From assembly GCA_029219585.1 (NCBI GenBank), contig JAQXTR010000044.1, positions 17,886 through 81,885 on the forward strand: a stretch of 64,000 nt of DNA, read 5' to 3'. The stretch comes from Clostridiales bacterium. GTDB taxonomy: Bacteria > Bacillota > Clostridia > UBA1381. Positions 17,263 through 27,801 of the stretch are shown piece after piece (position 1 is the stretch's first letter; every line of letters starts with the position of its first letter). The notes below the pieces were generated by a model. The model was not told the origin of the DNA, made no database searches, and saw nothing but the letters and a program-made list of their open reading frames with translations. The translations under genes and the position numbers were made by a program.

Positions 17263-19860
17263 TTATAACTCCTTTGCTTTCAGTGACAGCTGATAAAGCT
17301 TATTCATTGCATCTATCGCCGTCATAGTGGTAACATCCATCATTTTCAGTTCATCAAGCAGCTCGCGCCCCGCCATATCCTCAAATCCGATCTGAGCACT
17401 TACCGGCTCCGGCTGTTTTTTACTTTTCCTATAGAGCTTATCCGGGTTATCCTCTATTATCCCCTGTAAAATTATTTTTGCACGCTTTATAACCTCACCC
17501 GGCAGTCCTGCAAGCGCCGCCACTTCAATACCGTAGCTTTCATCGGCACCGCCGCGTACAATCCGGCGCAGGAATGATATTTCATCACCGCGCTTGTTCA
17601 CCGCAATGCGGTAATTCTTTACGCCGTCCAGCTTGTCCTCAAGCTCCGTCATCTCGTGGTAATGAGTTGCAAACATGGTTTTTGCGCCGATTCTGCGCTT
17701 GTTATGGATATATTCCGCCACAGACCATGCGATTGAGAGTCCGTCATAGGTGCTTGTGCCTCTGCCGATTTCGTCAAGAATTATCAGCGATTTGCTTGTA
17801 GCATTTTTCAGAATATTGCTTACCTCGTTCATTTCAAGCATGAAGGTACTCTGCCCCGATGCTATATCGTCACTTGCGCCGACTCTTGTAAATATTCTGT
17901 CCACAACACCCAGTCTTGCCGATGATGCGGGAACAAAGCTTCCTATCTGCGCCATAAGCGAAATTACCGCAGTCTGACGCATATACGTTGATTTACCTGC
18001 CATATTAGGTCCTGTTATAATCAGCAGTCTGTCCTCGTCAGTATTTAGAAAGCTGTCATTGGGAACGAATATAATATCCTTTGACAGTGCCTCAACAACA
18101 GGATGTCTGCCGTCCTTAACATCAATTATTCCGCTGTCGTCCACCTCAGGCATACAATAGTTGTTTCTGTAGGCGGCTGTAGCAAGTGAGCAAAGCACAT
18201 CCGTCACCGCAATTACATTGGCGGCGCGCTTTATCCTTTCCAGCTCTCCCTCCAGCTTTTCACGCAGCTCGTTGAACAGCTTAAGCTCCAGCGCGATAAG
18301 CCGCTCTGAGGATCCGAGAATCGTACTCTCAATTTCCTTCAGCTCAGGTGTTATATAACGCTCGGCATTGGTGAGAGTCTGTTTCCTTATGTAATTTTCA
18401 GGCACCTTATCCTTATATGAATTGGTTATTTCAATATAGTACCCGAACACACGGTTGAATCCGGTTTTCAGCTTCGGAATTCCCGTGCGCTCGCGTTCCT
18501 CATCTTCAACGCGTCTGAGCCATTCGTCGCCATGATTCTTCGCATCACGGAGTCTGTCCGCCTCCTCGTTATAGCCCGCCTTAATCATGCCGCCGTCACG
18601 TGTAACGGAGGATGCATTATCCTCATCAATTGCCCGGTCTATAAGTGAGAATATATCGTCAAGAATATCAAATTTTTTTGCCATTCCGGCAAACATGGGT
18701 GATTTCATACCCGACAGAACACATTCCAGGGACGGCAGCTGCAAAAGCGTCTGCTTCAGCGATACCATATCCTTAGGCGTTACGGTTCCAAGGGCAATTC
18801 TGCTTATGATTCTTGAAATATCATAGGTTTTTGACAGAATTTCTATTAATTCATCACGCAGCATTGCATTATCAACCAGCTCTTTAACGGATGCCAGTCT
18901 TTTGTTTATGTCAATCGGGTTTATCAGCGGTCGTTCAAGCCATTGACGCAGCCTCCTGCGCCCCATAGCGGTCTTGGTTTTGTCAAGCACCCAAAACAGA
19001 GAGCCGCGTTTTGCTTTATCACGCATCGTTTCCGTAATCTCCAGATTTCTGCGTGTGGCAAAATCCAGCTCCATATAGTTTTCACTCTCATATACCGACA
19101 GCTTATTGATATAATCCATGCGGTTCTTCTGAGTATATTCAAGATAATTAATCGCTCCGCTCACTGCCAGCACCGCGGCAGGCTTTGTATCAAGCTTAAG
19201 CGCCACGAGATCTTTTTTAAAATGATTTTCAACATTAACTATCGGATTATCCTTAAAAATCTCCTCCCGCCGTTCCGGGGTAACTCTTATTGCGGATATT
19301 ATGCGCTTCTCTGTTCCGCGGTCAAAAGCATCGTTAATAATTATCTCCTTAGGAGCATAACCTGCAAGCTCATCAAGCACATATCTCTCGCTTAACAGCT
19401 CCGTTGCAAGCATTTCGCCCGTTGACGCATCCGCGGCAGTGAAGCCGATATGCTCTCCGGACTTATACATAACAACTAAGTAATTGTTTGCCCCCTCCTC
19501 AAGTATCGTTTCATCGGTAGCCGTACCGGGGGTTATCACGCGGATAACATCACGGGCAACCATACCCTTCGCGGCTTTGGGATCCTCCATCTGCTCACAT
19601 ATTGCAACCTTGTATCCGGCAGCAATAAGCTTTGAAATATAAATATCGGCGCTGTGGAACGGAACACCGCACATAGGCGCGCGTTCCTCCATTCCGCAGT
19701 CACGTCCGGTCAGCGTGAGCTCCAGCTCCCTGGAAACCGTTATTGCATCATCAAAAAACATCTCGTAAAAATCACCGAGACGGTAAAACACTATACAGTC
19801 AGAATATTCCTCTTTTACCTTAATATAATGCGCCATCATCGGCGACAGCTTTCCCGCCAT
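17263..19860 (-). CDS. mutS: DNA mismatch recognition protein MutS
   Basis: 865 residues, a full-length MutS1. The mismatch-wedge motif appears as FYRLGDFYEMFFDD (usual FFRMGDFYELF), with the aromatic and Glu kept. The C-terminal ATPase shows Walker A GPNMAGKSTYMRQ, Walker B LIILDEIGRGTSTYDG and the ATHYHEM switch. 95 bp separate it from the upstream ricA-like gene; mutL follows at once. Confidence 0.98.
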   Translation of the reverse strand: MAGKLSPMMAHYIKVKEEYSDCIVFYRLGDFYEMFFDDAITVSRELELTLTGRDCGMEERAPMCGVPFHSADIYISKLIAAGYKVAICEQMEDPKAAKGMVARDVIRVITPGTATDETILEEGANNYLVVMYKSGEHIGFTAADASTGEMLATELLSERYVLDELAGYAPKEIIINDAFDRGTEKRIISAIRVTPERREEIFKDNPIVNVENHFKKDLVALKLDTKPAAVLAVSGAINYLEYTQKNRMDYINKLSVYESENYMELDFATRRNLEITETMRDKAKRGSLFWVLDKTKTAMGRRRLRQWLERPLINPIDINKRLASVKELVDNAMLRDELIEILSKTYDISRIISRIALGTVTPKDMVSLKQTLLQLPSLECVLSGMKSPMFAGMAKKFDILDDIFSLIDRAIDEDNASSVTRDGGMIKAGYNEEADRLRDAKNHGDEWLRRVEDEERERTGIPKLKTGFNRVFGYYIEITNSYKDKVPENYIRKQTLTNAERYITPELKEIESTILGSSERLIALELKLFNELREKLEGELERIKRAANVIAVTDVLCSLATAAYRNNYCMPEVDDSGIIDVKDGRHPVVEALSKDIIFVPNDSFLNTDEDRLLIITGPNMAGKSTYMRQTAVISLMAQIGSFVPASSARLGVVDRIFTRVGASDDIASGQSTFMLEMNEVSNILKNATSKSLIILDEIGRGTSTYDGLSIAWSVAEYIHNKRRIGAKTMFATHYHEMTELEDKLDGVKNYRIAVNKRGDEISFLRRIVRGGADESYGIEVAALAGLPGEVIKRAKIILQGIIEDNPDKLYRKSKKQPEPVSAQIGFEDMAGRELLDELKMMDVTTMTAIDAMNKLYQLSLKAKEL

Positions 19861-19955
19861 GTTATCTTTCCTTTCCGCTTATCCATTCTCTGTTCCGCTT
19901 TGGGTATACTGTTTTCCGAGGGCGATCCGCAGCGCCGCCCTCAGCTCTGTATCTA

Positions 19956-20339
19956 TCAGCCGCATCCGCCGCCGCAGGAGCCGCAGTTTCCGCTGCATCC
20001 GCCGCCGGTCGAGCCGGTGATATAGAAATTAATTATTGTATTCACCTGATTAACAAGCTCGTCAAACTTTTTCTTCTTTTCAACATAGTCCTTTATAAGC
20101 GGTGCTTCCTTAAGCAGCTCCTCATATGCCTTATTGTTGGCTCCAACGGCGTCCTCTCTTGATATTTTGCCGTTCTGCATATCACGCGCAAGGTTAAGGC
20201 GGTTAAGGTTAAATTTACTCATGCACTCCTGCGTTGCCTCATCGGATTTCTGAATTGCTTCGGCATCCTTGTATGCCTTCATTTCCTCCGATTCCTGAAT
20301 TAATTCTCCCAGCTCTCTTGCTTTTTCTATAACTGTCAT
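19956..20339 (-). CDS. YlbF/YmcA-family protein with cysteine-rich tail (RicA-like)
   Basis: 127 residues from ATG 20339 (MTVIEKARELGELIQESEE), whose ATGA overlaps the miaB stop; the longer frame start has no support. Helical YlbF/YmcA domain through ~residue 105, then a Gly/Cys tail GGGCSGNCGSCGGGCG with four cysteines. In B. subtilis, RicA (YmcA), RicF (YlbF) and RicT form a complex carrying 4Fe-4S clusters that adjusts mRNA maturation with RNase Y, and ymcA follows miaB (ymcB), with mutS-mutL nearby. Same order here, so RicA is the best reading, although sequence alone cannot separate it from RicF. Confidence 0.82.
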   Translation of the reverse strand: MTVIEKARELGELIQESEEMKAYKDAEAIQKSDEATQECMSKFNLNRLNLARDMQNGKISREDAVGANNKAYEELLKEAPLIKDYVEKKKKFDELVNQVNTIINFYITGSTGGGCSGNCGSCGGGCG

Positions 20340-21757
20340 ATCAATTCTCCTTCCAGGCTCCACTGCTTAGGATTTGTAATCTTAACCTGAACATATTTGC
20401 CGCACAAATCCGGTGAGCCTTTAAAATTAACGATTTTTCCTCCGTCGGTTCTGCCCGACATAAGTGATTTATTTGTCTTGCTTGATCCGTCCACAAGAAT
20501 TGTTTCAATCCTGTCCTTATACTCAAGATTTTTTTCAAGACATATCTGATTCTGAACCTCCAGCAGTTCATTGAAGTTTCTGTGAATCTCCTCATCCGTC
20601 AGAACGAAATCCAGCTTTGCGGCGGGAGTTCCTTCGCGGCGCGAATATATGAATGAAAAAATACTGTCGTACCGGACATACCTTATTATATCCAGAGTTT
20701 CTTTAAAATCCTCTGTTGTTTCTGTGGGAAATCCGACTATAATATCGGTTGTAAGGGTAATGCCAGGAATCTCCTTCTTTATTTTATCTATTTTTTCAAG
20801 ATACTGCTCCTTCGTATAATGGCGGTTCATTTCCTTTAATATACGGTTTGAACCCGCCTGCACCGGAAGATGCAGCTGCTTGCACACCTTGTCGCAGTCG
20901 CGTATGGTGTATATAAGCTTATCACTTAAATCCTTCGGATGCGAGGTCATAAAGCGTATGCGTTTAACACCGTCAATATCATTTATCATCCTCAGCAGAT
21001 CCGCAAAATCAATATCAAGACCGAGATCCTTTCCGTATGAATTTACATTCTGACCCAGAAGTGAAATTTCTGTTGTGCCGCTCTTTACAAGGCACTTTAC
21101 CTCTGAGAGAATATCCTCCGGGGTACGGCTTCTCTCCCTGCCTCTTACATACGGAACAATACAGTAGGTGCAGAAATTATTGCAGCCGTACATGATTGAA
21201 ACCCACGCCTTTTCATCCTTATCCCGAAGGATCGGCACATCCTCGGCAATTGAGCCGTCGCTCCGGGTTATATCAACAACAACTCCGTTTTCGTTCATCG
21301 CCTTATAAAGCAGCTCAGGCATACGCCAGAGCGCATGAGTGCCGAAAATCAGATCCACATGGTCGTGAACCTTTCTTATTTTTTCCGCAATATGCTCCTG
21401 CTGCACCATGCAGCCGCATACCGCAACCAGCATATCCGGCTTAGCATTTTCCTTGATGTGCTTTAATATCCCCAAACGTCCGAACACTCTCTGCTCTGCA
21501 TTTTCACGGACCGCACAAGTATTATAAATTACGAGATCCGCCTCCTCTGCCTTGTCCGTAAACTCAAAGCCCGCCTTTGCCAGCATACCTCTTATGCGTT
21601 CGGTGTCGTTTACATTCTGCTGACAGCCGTAGGTTTCCGTATGTGCAAGGCGTGTTCTGCCGTTTTTAACGGCAAAGTTTGCATTATCTTCCTTTATCTT
21701 AGCAATAAAGCCGTCGGAAACGGCCCACTGCTCACGGGTAATTTTTTCTGTTGCCAT
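20336..21757 (-). CDS. miaB: tRNA-2-methylthio-N6-dimethylallyladenosine synthase MiaB
   Basis: Radical-SAM methylthiotransferase acting on i6A37 made by MiaA. 473 residues in the usual three domains: UPF0004 with its auxiliary-cluster cysteines in ETYGCQQNVNDTERI, NTCAVRENAEQR and AVCGCMVQQ; radical SAM with CNNFCTYCIVPYVRGRERSR (CxxxCxxC); and a C-terminal TRAM domain (ETILVDGSSKTNKSLMSG onward). It overlaps the ricA-like gene by 4 bp and follows the Dabb gene by 18 bp. Confidence 0.97.
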   Translation of the reverse strand: MATEKITREQWAVSDGFIAKIKEDNANFAVKNGRTRLAHTETYGCQQNVNDTERIRGMLAKAGFEFTDKAEEADLVIYNTCAVRENAEQRVFGRLGILKHIKENAKPDMLVAVCGCMVQQEHIAEKIRKVHDHVDLIFGTHALWRMPELLYKAMNENGVVVDITRSDGSIAEDVPILRDKDEKAWVSIMYGCNNFCTYCIVPYVRGRERSRTPEDILSEVKCLVKSGTTEISLLGQNVNSYGKDLGLDIDFADLLRMINDIDGVKRIRFMTSHPKDLSDKLIYTIRDCDKVCKQLHLPVQAGSNRILKEMNRHYTKEQYLEKIDKIKKEIPGITLTTDIIVGFPTETTEDFKETLDIIRYVRYDSIFSFIYSRREGTPAAKLDFVLTDEEIHRNFNELLEVQNQICLEKNLEYKDRIETILVDGSSKTNKSLMSGRTDGGKIVNFKGSPDLCGKYVQVKITNPKQWSLEGELI

Positions 21758-21775
21758 TAGGTACAGCTCCTTAGC

Positions 21776-22072
21776 TTAAAACTCGTAATCAACAACTCGT
21801 CTTTCCTTAACATAAGGTCTTACATAATTTGTTCCTACCGCCTTATGCGCCGGATGAGCCTGATATGTCTCCAGATCCGCTCTGCTGTTGAAGGTGCTTA
21901 CAAGAACCACATCTGATGCGGATTCTGTTTTATTAAAATTAATGCCGACCTCAATATCGACCAATTCATCAATCTTTCCCTTTAATGCCTCAAGATTTTC
22001 CTTCATTGCCGATGCGCGCTCCTGCTTATCCTCGCCGTCGGCTATTCTCCATGCTACTATGTGTCTTATCAT
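21776..22072 (-). CDS. Dabb-family stress-responsive alpha/beta-barrel protein
   Basis: 98 residues, one Dabb (stress-responsive A/B barrel) domain. MIRHIVAWRIADGEDKQERA start, then LEALKGKIDELVDIEVGIN, VVLVSTFNSRADLETYQAHP and VGTNYVRPYVKERRVVDYEF match the family's dimeric ferredoxin-like fold. The biochemical role of single-domain members is unsettled. First gene of the miaB operon, with its own promoter. Confidence 0.88.
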   Translation of the reverse strand: MIRHIVAWRIADGEDKQERASAMKENLEALKGKIDELVDIEVGINFNKTESASDVVLVSTFNSRADLETYQAHPAHKAVGTNYVRPYVKERRVVDYEF

Positions 22073-22105
22073 TCTATATGCTTCCTTTCATAATTATGCT
22101 ATTCT

Positions 22106-22134
22106 ATTATAGCATTTTATGAGCTATATTTCAA
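22106..22134 (-). promoter_or_regulatory. SigA-type promoter of the Dabb-miaB operon
   Basis: Minus strand TTGAAA (22134-22129), 17-bp spacer, TATAAT (22111-22106), about 34 bp before the Dabb start codon. No other clear promoter is seen down to miaA, so it may serve the whole cluster. Confidence 0.82.
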
Positions 22135-22142
22135 GTGGTTTT

Positions 22143-22445
22143 TCATCTTCCGCAGCACTTTTTATATTTCTTTCCGCTGCCGCAGGGACACGGATCGTTT
22201 CTGCCGATTTTGACCTTCTTAACAGGCTTAATCTCCGCTCTCGGATGTATCTCCTTATCCGAAAAACCACGGTTTTCCCATTTGCGTGTTGTATAGTCCA
22301 TTTCCTCATATGCGCGCATAAAATGCATTCTTGACTCGCTGTCCTCGAATGAGATGCCGTACAGGCAGCATACCTCAATACAGTCATTGTATTCAGATAC
22401 ACCCATACACAAATCATGCAAATCCACAATCAGCTCGTCTAACAT
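22143..22445 (-). CDS. SEC-C motif (zinc-binding) protein
   Basis: Small protein ending in a complete SEC-C motif, [20 protein letters not shown], the zinc module found at the C terminus of SecA and on stand-alone proteins. The preceding ~75 residues are helical and acidic with no recognised domain; the family role is unknown. Start uncertain. ATG 22445 gives 100 residues, but a near-perfect promoter places its -10 box over this ATG. If that promoter is used, translation must begin inside, for example at ATG 22406. Confidence 0.75.
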   Translation of the reverse strand: MLDELIVDLHDLCMGVSEYNDCIEVCCLYGISFEDSESRMHFMRAYEEMDYTTRKWENRGFSDKEIHPRAEIKPVKKVKIGRNDPCPCGSGKKYKKCCGR

Positions 22446-22472
22446 TATATCATTCGCCAATATGCTTGTCAA
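22444..22472 (-). promoter_or_regulatory. Consensus promoter overlapping the SEC-C gene start
   Basis: Minus strand TTGACA (22472-22467), exactly 17 bp, TATAAT (22449-22444). The last two bases of the -10 are the first two of the ATG at 22445, so transcripts from here begin within the annotated frame. Confidence 0.75.
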
Positions 22473-22552
22473 GCGGATTATGCGACTTCTTTATATCATA
22501 TGACGTTATTATCTGCCGGCTTTTTCGGGTAAATTCTGTTTACATTTCTCTA

Positions 22553-22581
22553 TTGACAAACATATGTTTGTAGAGTATAAT
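22553..22581 (+). promoter_or_regulatory. SigA-type promoter of uvrB
   Basis: TTGACA (22553-22558), 17-bp spacer, perfect TATAAT (22576-22581), 40 bp before the uvrB ATG. Confidence 0.92.
22556..22571 (+). promoter_or_regulatory. LexA (SOS) box over the uvrB promoter
   Basis: Perfect 16-bp palindrome ACAAACATATGTTTGT lying between and overlapping the -35 of the uvrB promoter. It matches the Gram-positive LexA/DinR box core (GAACATATGTTC) except for A/T in place of the outer G/C. Position is right for steric repression of the uvrB-uvrA operon until DNA damage. Confidence 0.8.
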
Positions 22582-22621
22582 AGTATATAGCAAATCTGAG
22601 AGAAAATCGGGGGTACAGGCT

Positions 22622-24580
22622 ATGGATAAATTCGAGCTGGTTTCGGAATTTCAGCCGTCGGGCGATCAGCCGCAAGCGATTGCAAAGCTTGTTGACGGGC
22701 TGAGCCGCGGCGAAAAATTTCAGACTCTTCTCGGCGTAACGGGCTCGGGAAAAACCTTTACAATGGCAAATATCATTGCCGCCGTGAACAGACCTACAAT
22801 CGTTCTTGCGCACAACAAAACGCTTGCCGCACAGCTGTGCAGCGAGTTTAAGGAGTTTTTTCCCAACAACTGCGTTGAATTCTTCGTATCGTACTATGAC
22901 TATTATCAGCCGGAGGCTTATTTGCCGCAGACTGACACTTATATCGAAAAAGACGCAATGACAAACGAGAACCTCGATAAGCTCCGCCACAGCGCTACAT
23001 TTGCGCTGCTTGAACGCAGAGACGTTCTTATTGTGTCAAGCGTGTCATGTATTTACGGTCTGGGAGACCCGGACGACTACAAGAACATGATGCTTTCCCT
23101 CCGTGTAGGCATGGAAAAGGATCGCGATGAGATGCTCAGAAAGCTTGTTGAAATGCAGTATGAACGCAACGACATCAACTTTGTCAGAAATAAATTCCGG
23201 GTTCGGGGAGACGTTGTGGAGATATTCCCTTCAAATAACGGTGAAAATGCAATTCGTGTTGAATTTTTCGGGGACGAAATAGACAGAATATCAGAGATAA
23301 ACGCAGTAACCGGAGAAATTATAGGCATATACCGCCACGCAGTTATAATGCCGGCATCTCATTACGTAACCACACCGGAGAAAATGACAATGGCAATGGC
23401 GGCGATTGAGGCAGAAATGGAGGAGCAGGTTAAGTATTTTAAGGATAAGGAAATGCTTATTGAGGCGCAGCGAATTGAGCAGCGTACACGCTATGACCTT
23501 GAAATGATGCAGGAAATCGGTTTCTGTCAGGGCATCGAAAACTATTCACGCCATATAAGCGGCAGAGCACCGGGCTCAGCGCCGTTCACACTGCTTGACT
23601 ATATGCCTGAGGACTATATCATGATAATAGACGAGTCACATCAGACTCTGCCCCAGGTACGAGGCATGTATAACGGAGACCGCGCCAGGAAGGAAACATT
23701 GATCCGCTACGGCTTCCGGCTTCCCAGTGCGCTCGACAACCGTCCCCTGAAATTCCCGGAATTTGAACAGCATCTTAACCAGGTGATTTTCACAAGTGCC
23801 ACCCCTGCGGATTATGAGAAGGAGCACTCAACGGTTGTCGCCGAACAGGTGATACGTCCTACCGGACTGCTTGACCCTGTTATTGAGGTAAGACCCACGG
23901 AGCATCAGATTGATAACCTTATCGGAGAAATTCGCAGGGTGACAGAAAAGGGCTTCAGAACACTGGTGACAACGCTGACAAAAAGGATGGCGGAGGATCT
24001 TACGGCTTATCTGAAGGAAATAGGCATCAAGGTAACATATATGCACTCAGAGATAAAGACGATTGAGCGTACTGAAATCATCAAGGATCTGCGCATAGGC
24101 GTCTACGATGTGCTTGTCGGCATCAACCTTCTTCGTGAGGGACTTGATATTCCGGAGGTTGCACTTGTAGCAATCCTCGATGCCGATAAGGAAGGCTTCT
24201 TAAGAAGTGAAATGTCGCTGATACAGACTATAGGCCGCGCCGCACGTAACGCAGACGGCAGAGTTATAATGTACGCCGATACGGTAACCGGTTCTATGAG
24301 CCGTGCCATAAACGAAACACGACGCAGACGTGAGCTGCAGATGAATTTCAACAAAGAGCACGGAATTGTTCCGACGACTATCCGCAAGGATATACGGGAA
24401 ATTCTTGAGCCCATGCAGGCGGTTGATGAAAGCAGCGGAAAGAGCGCGGCAATTGACATCAGAAAGCAGATTGCGGAGCTTGAAAAGCTTATGCTTGACG
24501 CCGCTGAAAAGCTTGAATTTGAGAAGGCGGCAGAATACCGTGATCAGATAAAACGAATTGAAAAGGAATTTGATTTATGA
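22622..24580 (+). CDS. uvrB: UvrABC excinuclease subunit B
   Basis: 652 residues, normal. DNA-damage verification helicase of nucleotide excision repair. Walker A is [13 protein letters not shown]; the beta-hairpin that clamps damaged DNA has [20 protein letters not shown]; motif II is [11 protein letters not shown]; motif VI is [11 protein letters not shown]-terminal UVR domain ([20 protein letters not shown]) contacts UvrC. Starts a LexA-boxed operon with the 126-residue unknown, uvrA and the CLC channel gene. Confidence 0.98.
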   Translation: MDKFELVSEFQPSGDQPQAIAKLVDGLSRGEKFQTLLGVTGSGKTFTMANIIAAVNRPTIVLAHNKTLAAQLCSEFKEFFPNNCVEFFVSYYDYYQPEAYLPQTDTYIEKDAMTNENLDKLRHSATFALLERRDVLIVSSVSCIYGLGDPDDYKNMMLSLRVGMEKDRDEMLRKLVEMQYERNDINFVRNKFRVRGDVVEIFPSNNGENAIRVEFFGDEIDRISEINAVTGEIIGIYRHAVIMPASHYVTTPEKMTMAMAAIEAEMEEQVKYFKDKEMLIEAQRIEQRTRYDLEMMQEIGFCQGIENYSRHISGRAPGSAPFTLLDYMPEDYIMIIDESHQTLPQVRGMYNGDRARKETLIRYGFRLPSALDNRPLKFPEFEQHLNQVIFTSATPADYEKEHSTVVAEQVIRPTGLLDPVIEVRPTEHQIDNLIGEIRRVTEKGFRTLVTTLTKRMAEDLTAYLKEIGIKVTYMHSEIKTIERTEIIKDLRIGVYDVLVGINLLREGLDIPEVALVAILDADKEGFLRSEMSLIQTIGRAARNADGRVIMYADTVTGSMSRAINETRRRRELQMNFNKEHGIVPTTIRKDIREILEPMQAVDESSGKSAAIDIRKQIAELEKLMLDAAEKLEFEKAAEYRDQIKRIEKEFDL

Positions 24581-24957
24581 TAAACGAAACAGAATTGACA
24601 ACAGCTGTGGAAATTATAACCGAAAAAATCCTGACCCCGGTACTGTATATGTACGAGGAGGAGGTCACGGAGTTTATATGCTTCAGCGATTCAAACACGT
24701 CACAGGAGGATTTTGATGACGCTGAGCGCGCCGTGTTTGACGTTCTGGGGCTACAATGTGAAATTGTGGATATACGGGAATTTCCCGAAACCGACAGGCT
24801 TGAAATATCAAACACCGCAAGAGCGGTCTATACAGCCGACCCGCTTGTGCAAATGCTTTTTGAAAGCGCAATGTATGCGGATGTTCAGCGTATTATTGAC
24901 GAAAACCATTCTATGATACAGAGAAAAGCAGATACGCAATCATACTATTTAAATTAA
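24577..24957 (+). CDS. Unknown 126-aa protein between uvrB and uvrA
   Basis: Starts within the uvrB stop (ATGA overlap) and ends 15 bp before uvrA, so it is made with both. Acidic, single compact domain: N-terminal helix ([20 protein letters not shown]), a beta segment (VTEFICFSD), a second helix ([15 protein letters not shown]), then [21 protein letters not shown] and a C-terminal helix. The layout alpha-beta-alpha-beta recalls small nucleotidyltransferase-like or antitoxin-like folds, but no catalytic motif can be named. No membrane segment. Confidence 0.75.
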   Translation: MINETELTTAVEIITEKILTPVLYMYEEEVTEFICFSDSNTSQEDFDDAERAVFDVLGLQCEIVDIREFPETDRLEISNTARAVYTADPLVQMLFESAMYADVQRIIDENHSMIQRKADTQSYYLN

Positions 24958-24972
24958 AAAGGAAGGCAGCAA

Positions 24973-27801
24973 ATGTTAAACGGAGAAATTAAAATTCAGG
25001 GTGCGCGCGTGCACAATTTGAAAAATATTTCAGTAAATATACCAAGGGATAAGCTGGTTGTTCTTACCGGACTTTCAGGCTCAGGCAAAAGCTCGCTGGC
25101 ATTTGACACCATATACGCCGAGGGACAGAGAAGATATGTTGAATCTCTTTCCTCATATGCGAGAATGTTTCTGGGGCAGATGGATAAGCCGGATGTAGAC
25201 TATATTGAAGGACTTTCACCGGCAATCAGTATAGATCAGAAAACAACCTCAAAAAACCCCCGCTCCACCGTGGGAACAGTAACGGAGATTTACGATTATC
25301 TCCGACTGCTTTACGCGCGTATCGGTGTCCCCCACTGTCCGAAATGCGGCAAGGAGGTTAAGCGGCAGACGGTTGACCAGATTGTTGATCGTATAATGGA
25401 GCTGCCGGAGCGTTCGAGAATACAGATATTAGCGCCCGTTGTCACCGCAAAGAAGGGCGAACATAAAAACATTTTTGAATCTGCGAAAAAAAGCGGCTAT
25501 GTGCGCATGAGGGTGGACGGTGAAATGTATGACGTGAATGAACCGCCGACACTGAAAAAGACTTTTAAGCACAATATAGAAATAGTTATTGACCGTCTTG
25601 CGGTAAAGCCGGATATTGAAATGCGTTTGGGAGATTCAATAGAAACCGCATTCAAGCTCAGCGGAGATATAGTTATGGTTGAGGTTGTAGGCGGTGAGAC
25701 AATGCGGTTCTCACAGAGCTACGCATGCGATGACTGCGGCATCAGCCTGCCCGAGCCTGAGCCGAGAATGTTCTCGTTTAATAACCCGTTCGGCGCTTGT
25801 CCGAACTGTGACGGTCTGGGAGTCCTTTTAAAAATCGACCCTGAGCTTGTTGTTGTAAATCCCGACGTCGGCATTCTGGAGGGAGCAATCCGCTGCAGCG
25901 GATGGAACAGCTATGATGACCCTTCAAGCATTGCATATATGTATTATACCGCCATTGCCGAAACCTACGGCTTTGATATAAACACTCCATATAAGGATAT
26001 ACCTCAGGAGGCAAAGGACGTTCTGTTATACGGAACGGGAGAGAAAAAGCTCAAGCTGCGCTACAACCGATCCTACGGAAGCGGCTCATACGAAATGCCG
26101 TTTGAGGGACTTATAACAAATCTTCAGCGCCGCTATGATAAGCCGTCATCGGAATATGCGAGATCGGATATAAGCCGTTATATGAACGATATACGCTGCC
26201 CGAAATGCCGCGGTGCAAGACTCAATGACGATATGCTCGCAGTAACAGTCGGGGGGAAAAATATATATGAATTTACCTGCATGAGCATTAAAGAGGAAAT
26301 GGCGTTCGTTGACAGTCTCGAATTTACAGACCGTGAAATGGTGATTGCAAGACAGATTATAAAAGAAATAAAGGCGCGTCTGCAATTCCTGCTTGATGTC
26401 GGCCTTGACTACCTTACGCTTTCCCGCTCCTCCGGAACACTTTCCGGCGGCGAGGCACAGAGAATACGGCTTGCAACCCAGATAGGCTCGGGTCTGACGG
26501 GAGTCCTCTATATTCTTGACGAGCCGAGTATAGGTCTGCATCAGAGGGATAACACCAGACTTATCGGAACTCTTCTTCATCTTCGGGACTTAGGCAACAC
26601 GGTAATTGTTGTTGAGCATGACACCGATACCATGATGGCAGCCGATTATATTGTTGACGTCGGTCCTGCTGCAGGTATAAACGGCGGAGAAATAGTCGGA
26701 CAGGGAACGGCGCGGGAGCTTATGAATTGTCCGCGCTCACTGACGGGTAAATATCTCAGCGGAGAACTGAAAATTGAAGTACCCTCTCAGCGCCGCAAGC
26801 CGACCGGCTGGATAACCGTTAAGGGAGCAAAAGAAAACAATCTGAAAAATATAAACGTAAAATTCCCTACCGGTGTATTCACCTGTGTAACGGGAGTTTC
26901 GGGCTCAGGCAAAAGCTCACTTGTAAACGAGATTTTATATAAGAGTCTTGCCAACACCCTCAACCGCGCACATACAAAGCCGGGACAGCATAAAGAAATT
27001 CTCGGAACGGAGGTTCTTGATAAGGTTATAGATATAGATCAGAGCCCTATCGGAAGAACGCCGCGTTCAAACCCTGCAACCTATACAAACCTTTTCAACG
27101 ATATACGCGAGGTGTTTGCGCAGACAAACGAATCAAAGATACGCGGCTACAAGGCAAGCCGTTTCAGCTTTAACGTAAAGGGCGGACGGTGCGAGGCATG
27201 CTCAGGTGACGGTATTGTAAAGATTGAGATGAATTTTCTCTCCGATGTATATGTTCCGTGTGAGGTATGCAAGGGCAAGCGCTACAACCGCGAAACACTT
27301 GAGGTCAAATATAAGGGAAAATCAATCTATGATGTTCTTGAAATGACTGTTGACGAGGCGGTTGAATTTTTCGCTAATATTCCGAAAATCAAAAGACGGC
27401 TTGAAATGATACAGGAGGTCGGTCTGGGATATTTGAAGCTTGGGCAAAGCTCGACACAGCTTTCGGGCGGAGAAGCGCAGAGGGTAAAGCTTGCAACGGA
27501 GCTTTCCCGCCGTCCCACAGGAAAAACCGTATATATTCTTGACGAACCGACCACAGGACTTCATTCCGCAGACGTGCAAAAGCTCATTGAGGTGCTGAAC
27601 CGGCTTGTTGAAGGCGGCAACAGCGTTATTGTAATTGAGCATAATCTTGACGTTATCAAGACTGCCGATTATATCATAGACCTCGGTCCGGAGGGCGGTG
27701 ACGGAGGCGGAACAATAGTTGCCAAAGGAACACCGGAGAAGGTTGCCGAAAACGAAAGCTCATACACAGGACAATATTTAAAGAAGATGCTGAAGACATG
27801 A
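24973..27801 (+). CDS. uvrA: UvrABC excinuclease subunit A
   Basis: 942 residues. Damage-sensing ABC ATPase dimer. Two Walker A motifs ([14 protein letters not shown] and [13 protein letters not shown]), two ABC signatures ([14 protein letters not shown] and [15 protein letters not shown]) and the zinc modules expected in UvrA ([13 protein letters not shown]...CPNC, CEAC...CEVC). RBS GGAAGG lies ~8 nt before the ATG. Its stop overlaps the CLC channel ATG. Confidence 0.98.
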   Translation: MLNGEIKIQGARVHNLKNISVNIPRDKLVVLTGLSGSGKSSLAFDTIYAEGQRRYVESLSSYARMFLGQMDKPDVDYIEGLSPAISIDQKTTSKNPRSTVGTVTEIYDYLRLLYARIGVPHCPKCGKEVKRQTVDQIVDRIMELPERSRIQILAPVVTAKKGEHKNIFESAKKSGYVRMRVDGEMYDVNEPPTLKKTFKHNIEIVIDRLAVKPDIEMRLGDSIETAFKLSGDIVMVEVVGGETMRFSQSYACDDCGISLPEPEPRMFSFNNPFGACPNCDGLGVLLKIDPELVVVNPDVGILEGAIRCSGWNSYDDPSSIAYMYYTAIAETYGFDINTPYKDIPQEAKDVLLYGTGEKKLKLRYNRSYGSGSYEMPFEGLITNLQRRYDKPSSEYARSDISRYMNDIRCPKCRGARLNDDMLAVTVGGKNIYEFTCMSIKEEMAFVDSLEFTDREMVIARQIIKEIKARLQFLLDVGLDYLTLSRSSGTLSGGEAQRIRLATQIGSGLTGVLYILDEPSIGLHQRDNTRLIGTLLHLRDLGNTVIVVEHDTDTMMAADYIVDVGPAAGINGGEIVGQGTARELMNCPRSLTGKYLSGELKIEVPSQRRKPTGWITVKGAKENNLKNINVKFPTGVFTCVTGVSGSGKSSLVNEILYKSLANTLNRAHTKPGQHKEILGTEVLDKVIDIDQSPIGRTPRSNPATYTNLFNDIREVFAQTNESKIRGYKASRFSFNVKGGRCEACSGDGIVKIEMNFLSDVYVPCEVCKGKRYNRETLEVKYKGKSIYDVLEMTVDEAVEFFANIPKIKRRLEMIQEVGLGYLKLGQSSTQLSGGEAQRVKLATELSRRPTGKTVYILDEPTTGLHSADVQKLIEVLNRLVEGGNSVIVIEHNLDVIKTADYIIDLGPEGGDGGGTIVAKGTPEKVAENESSYTGQYLKKMLKT

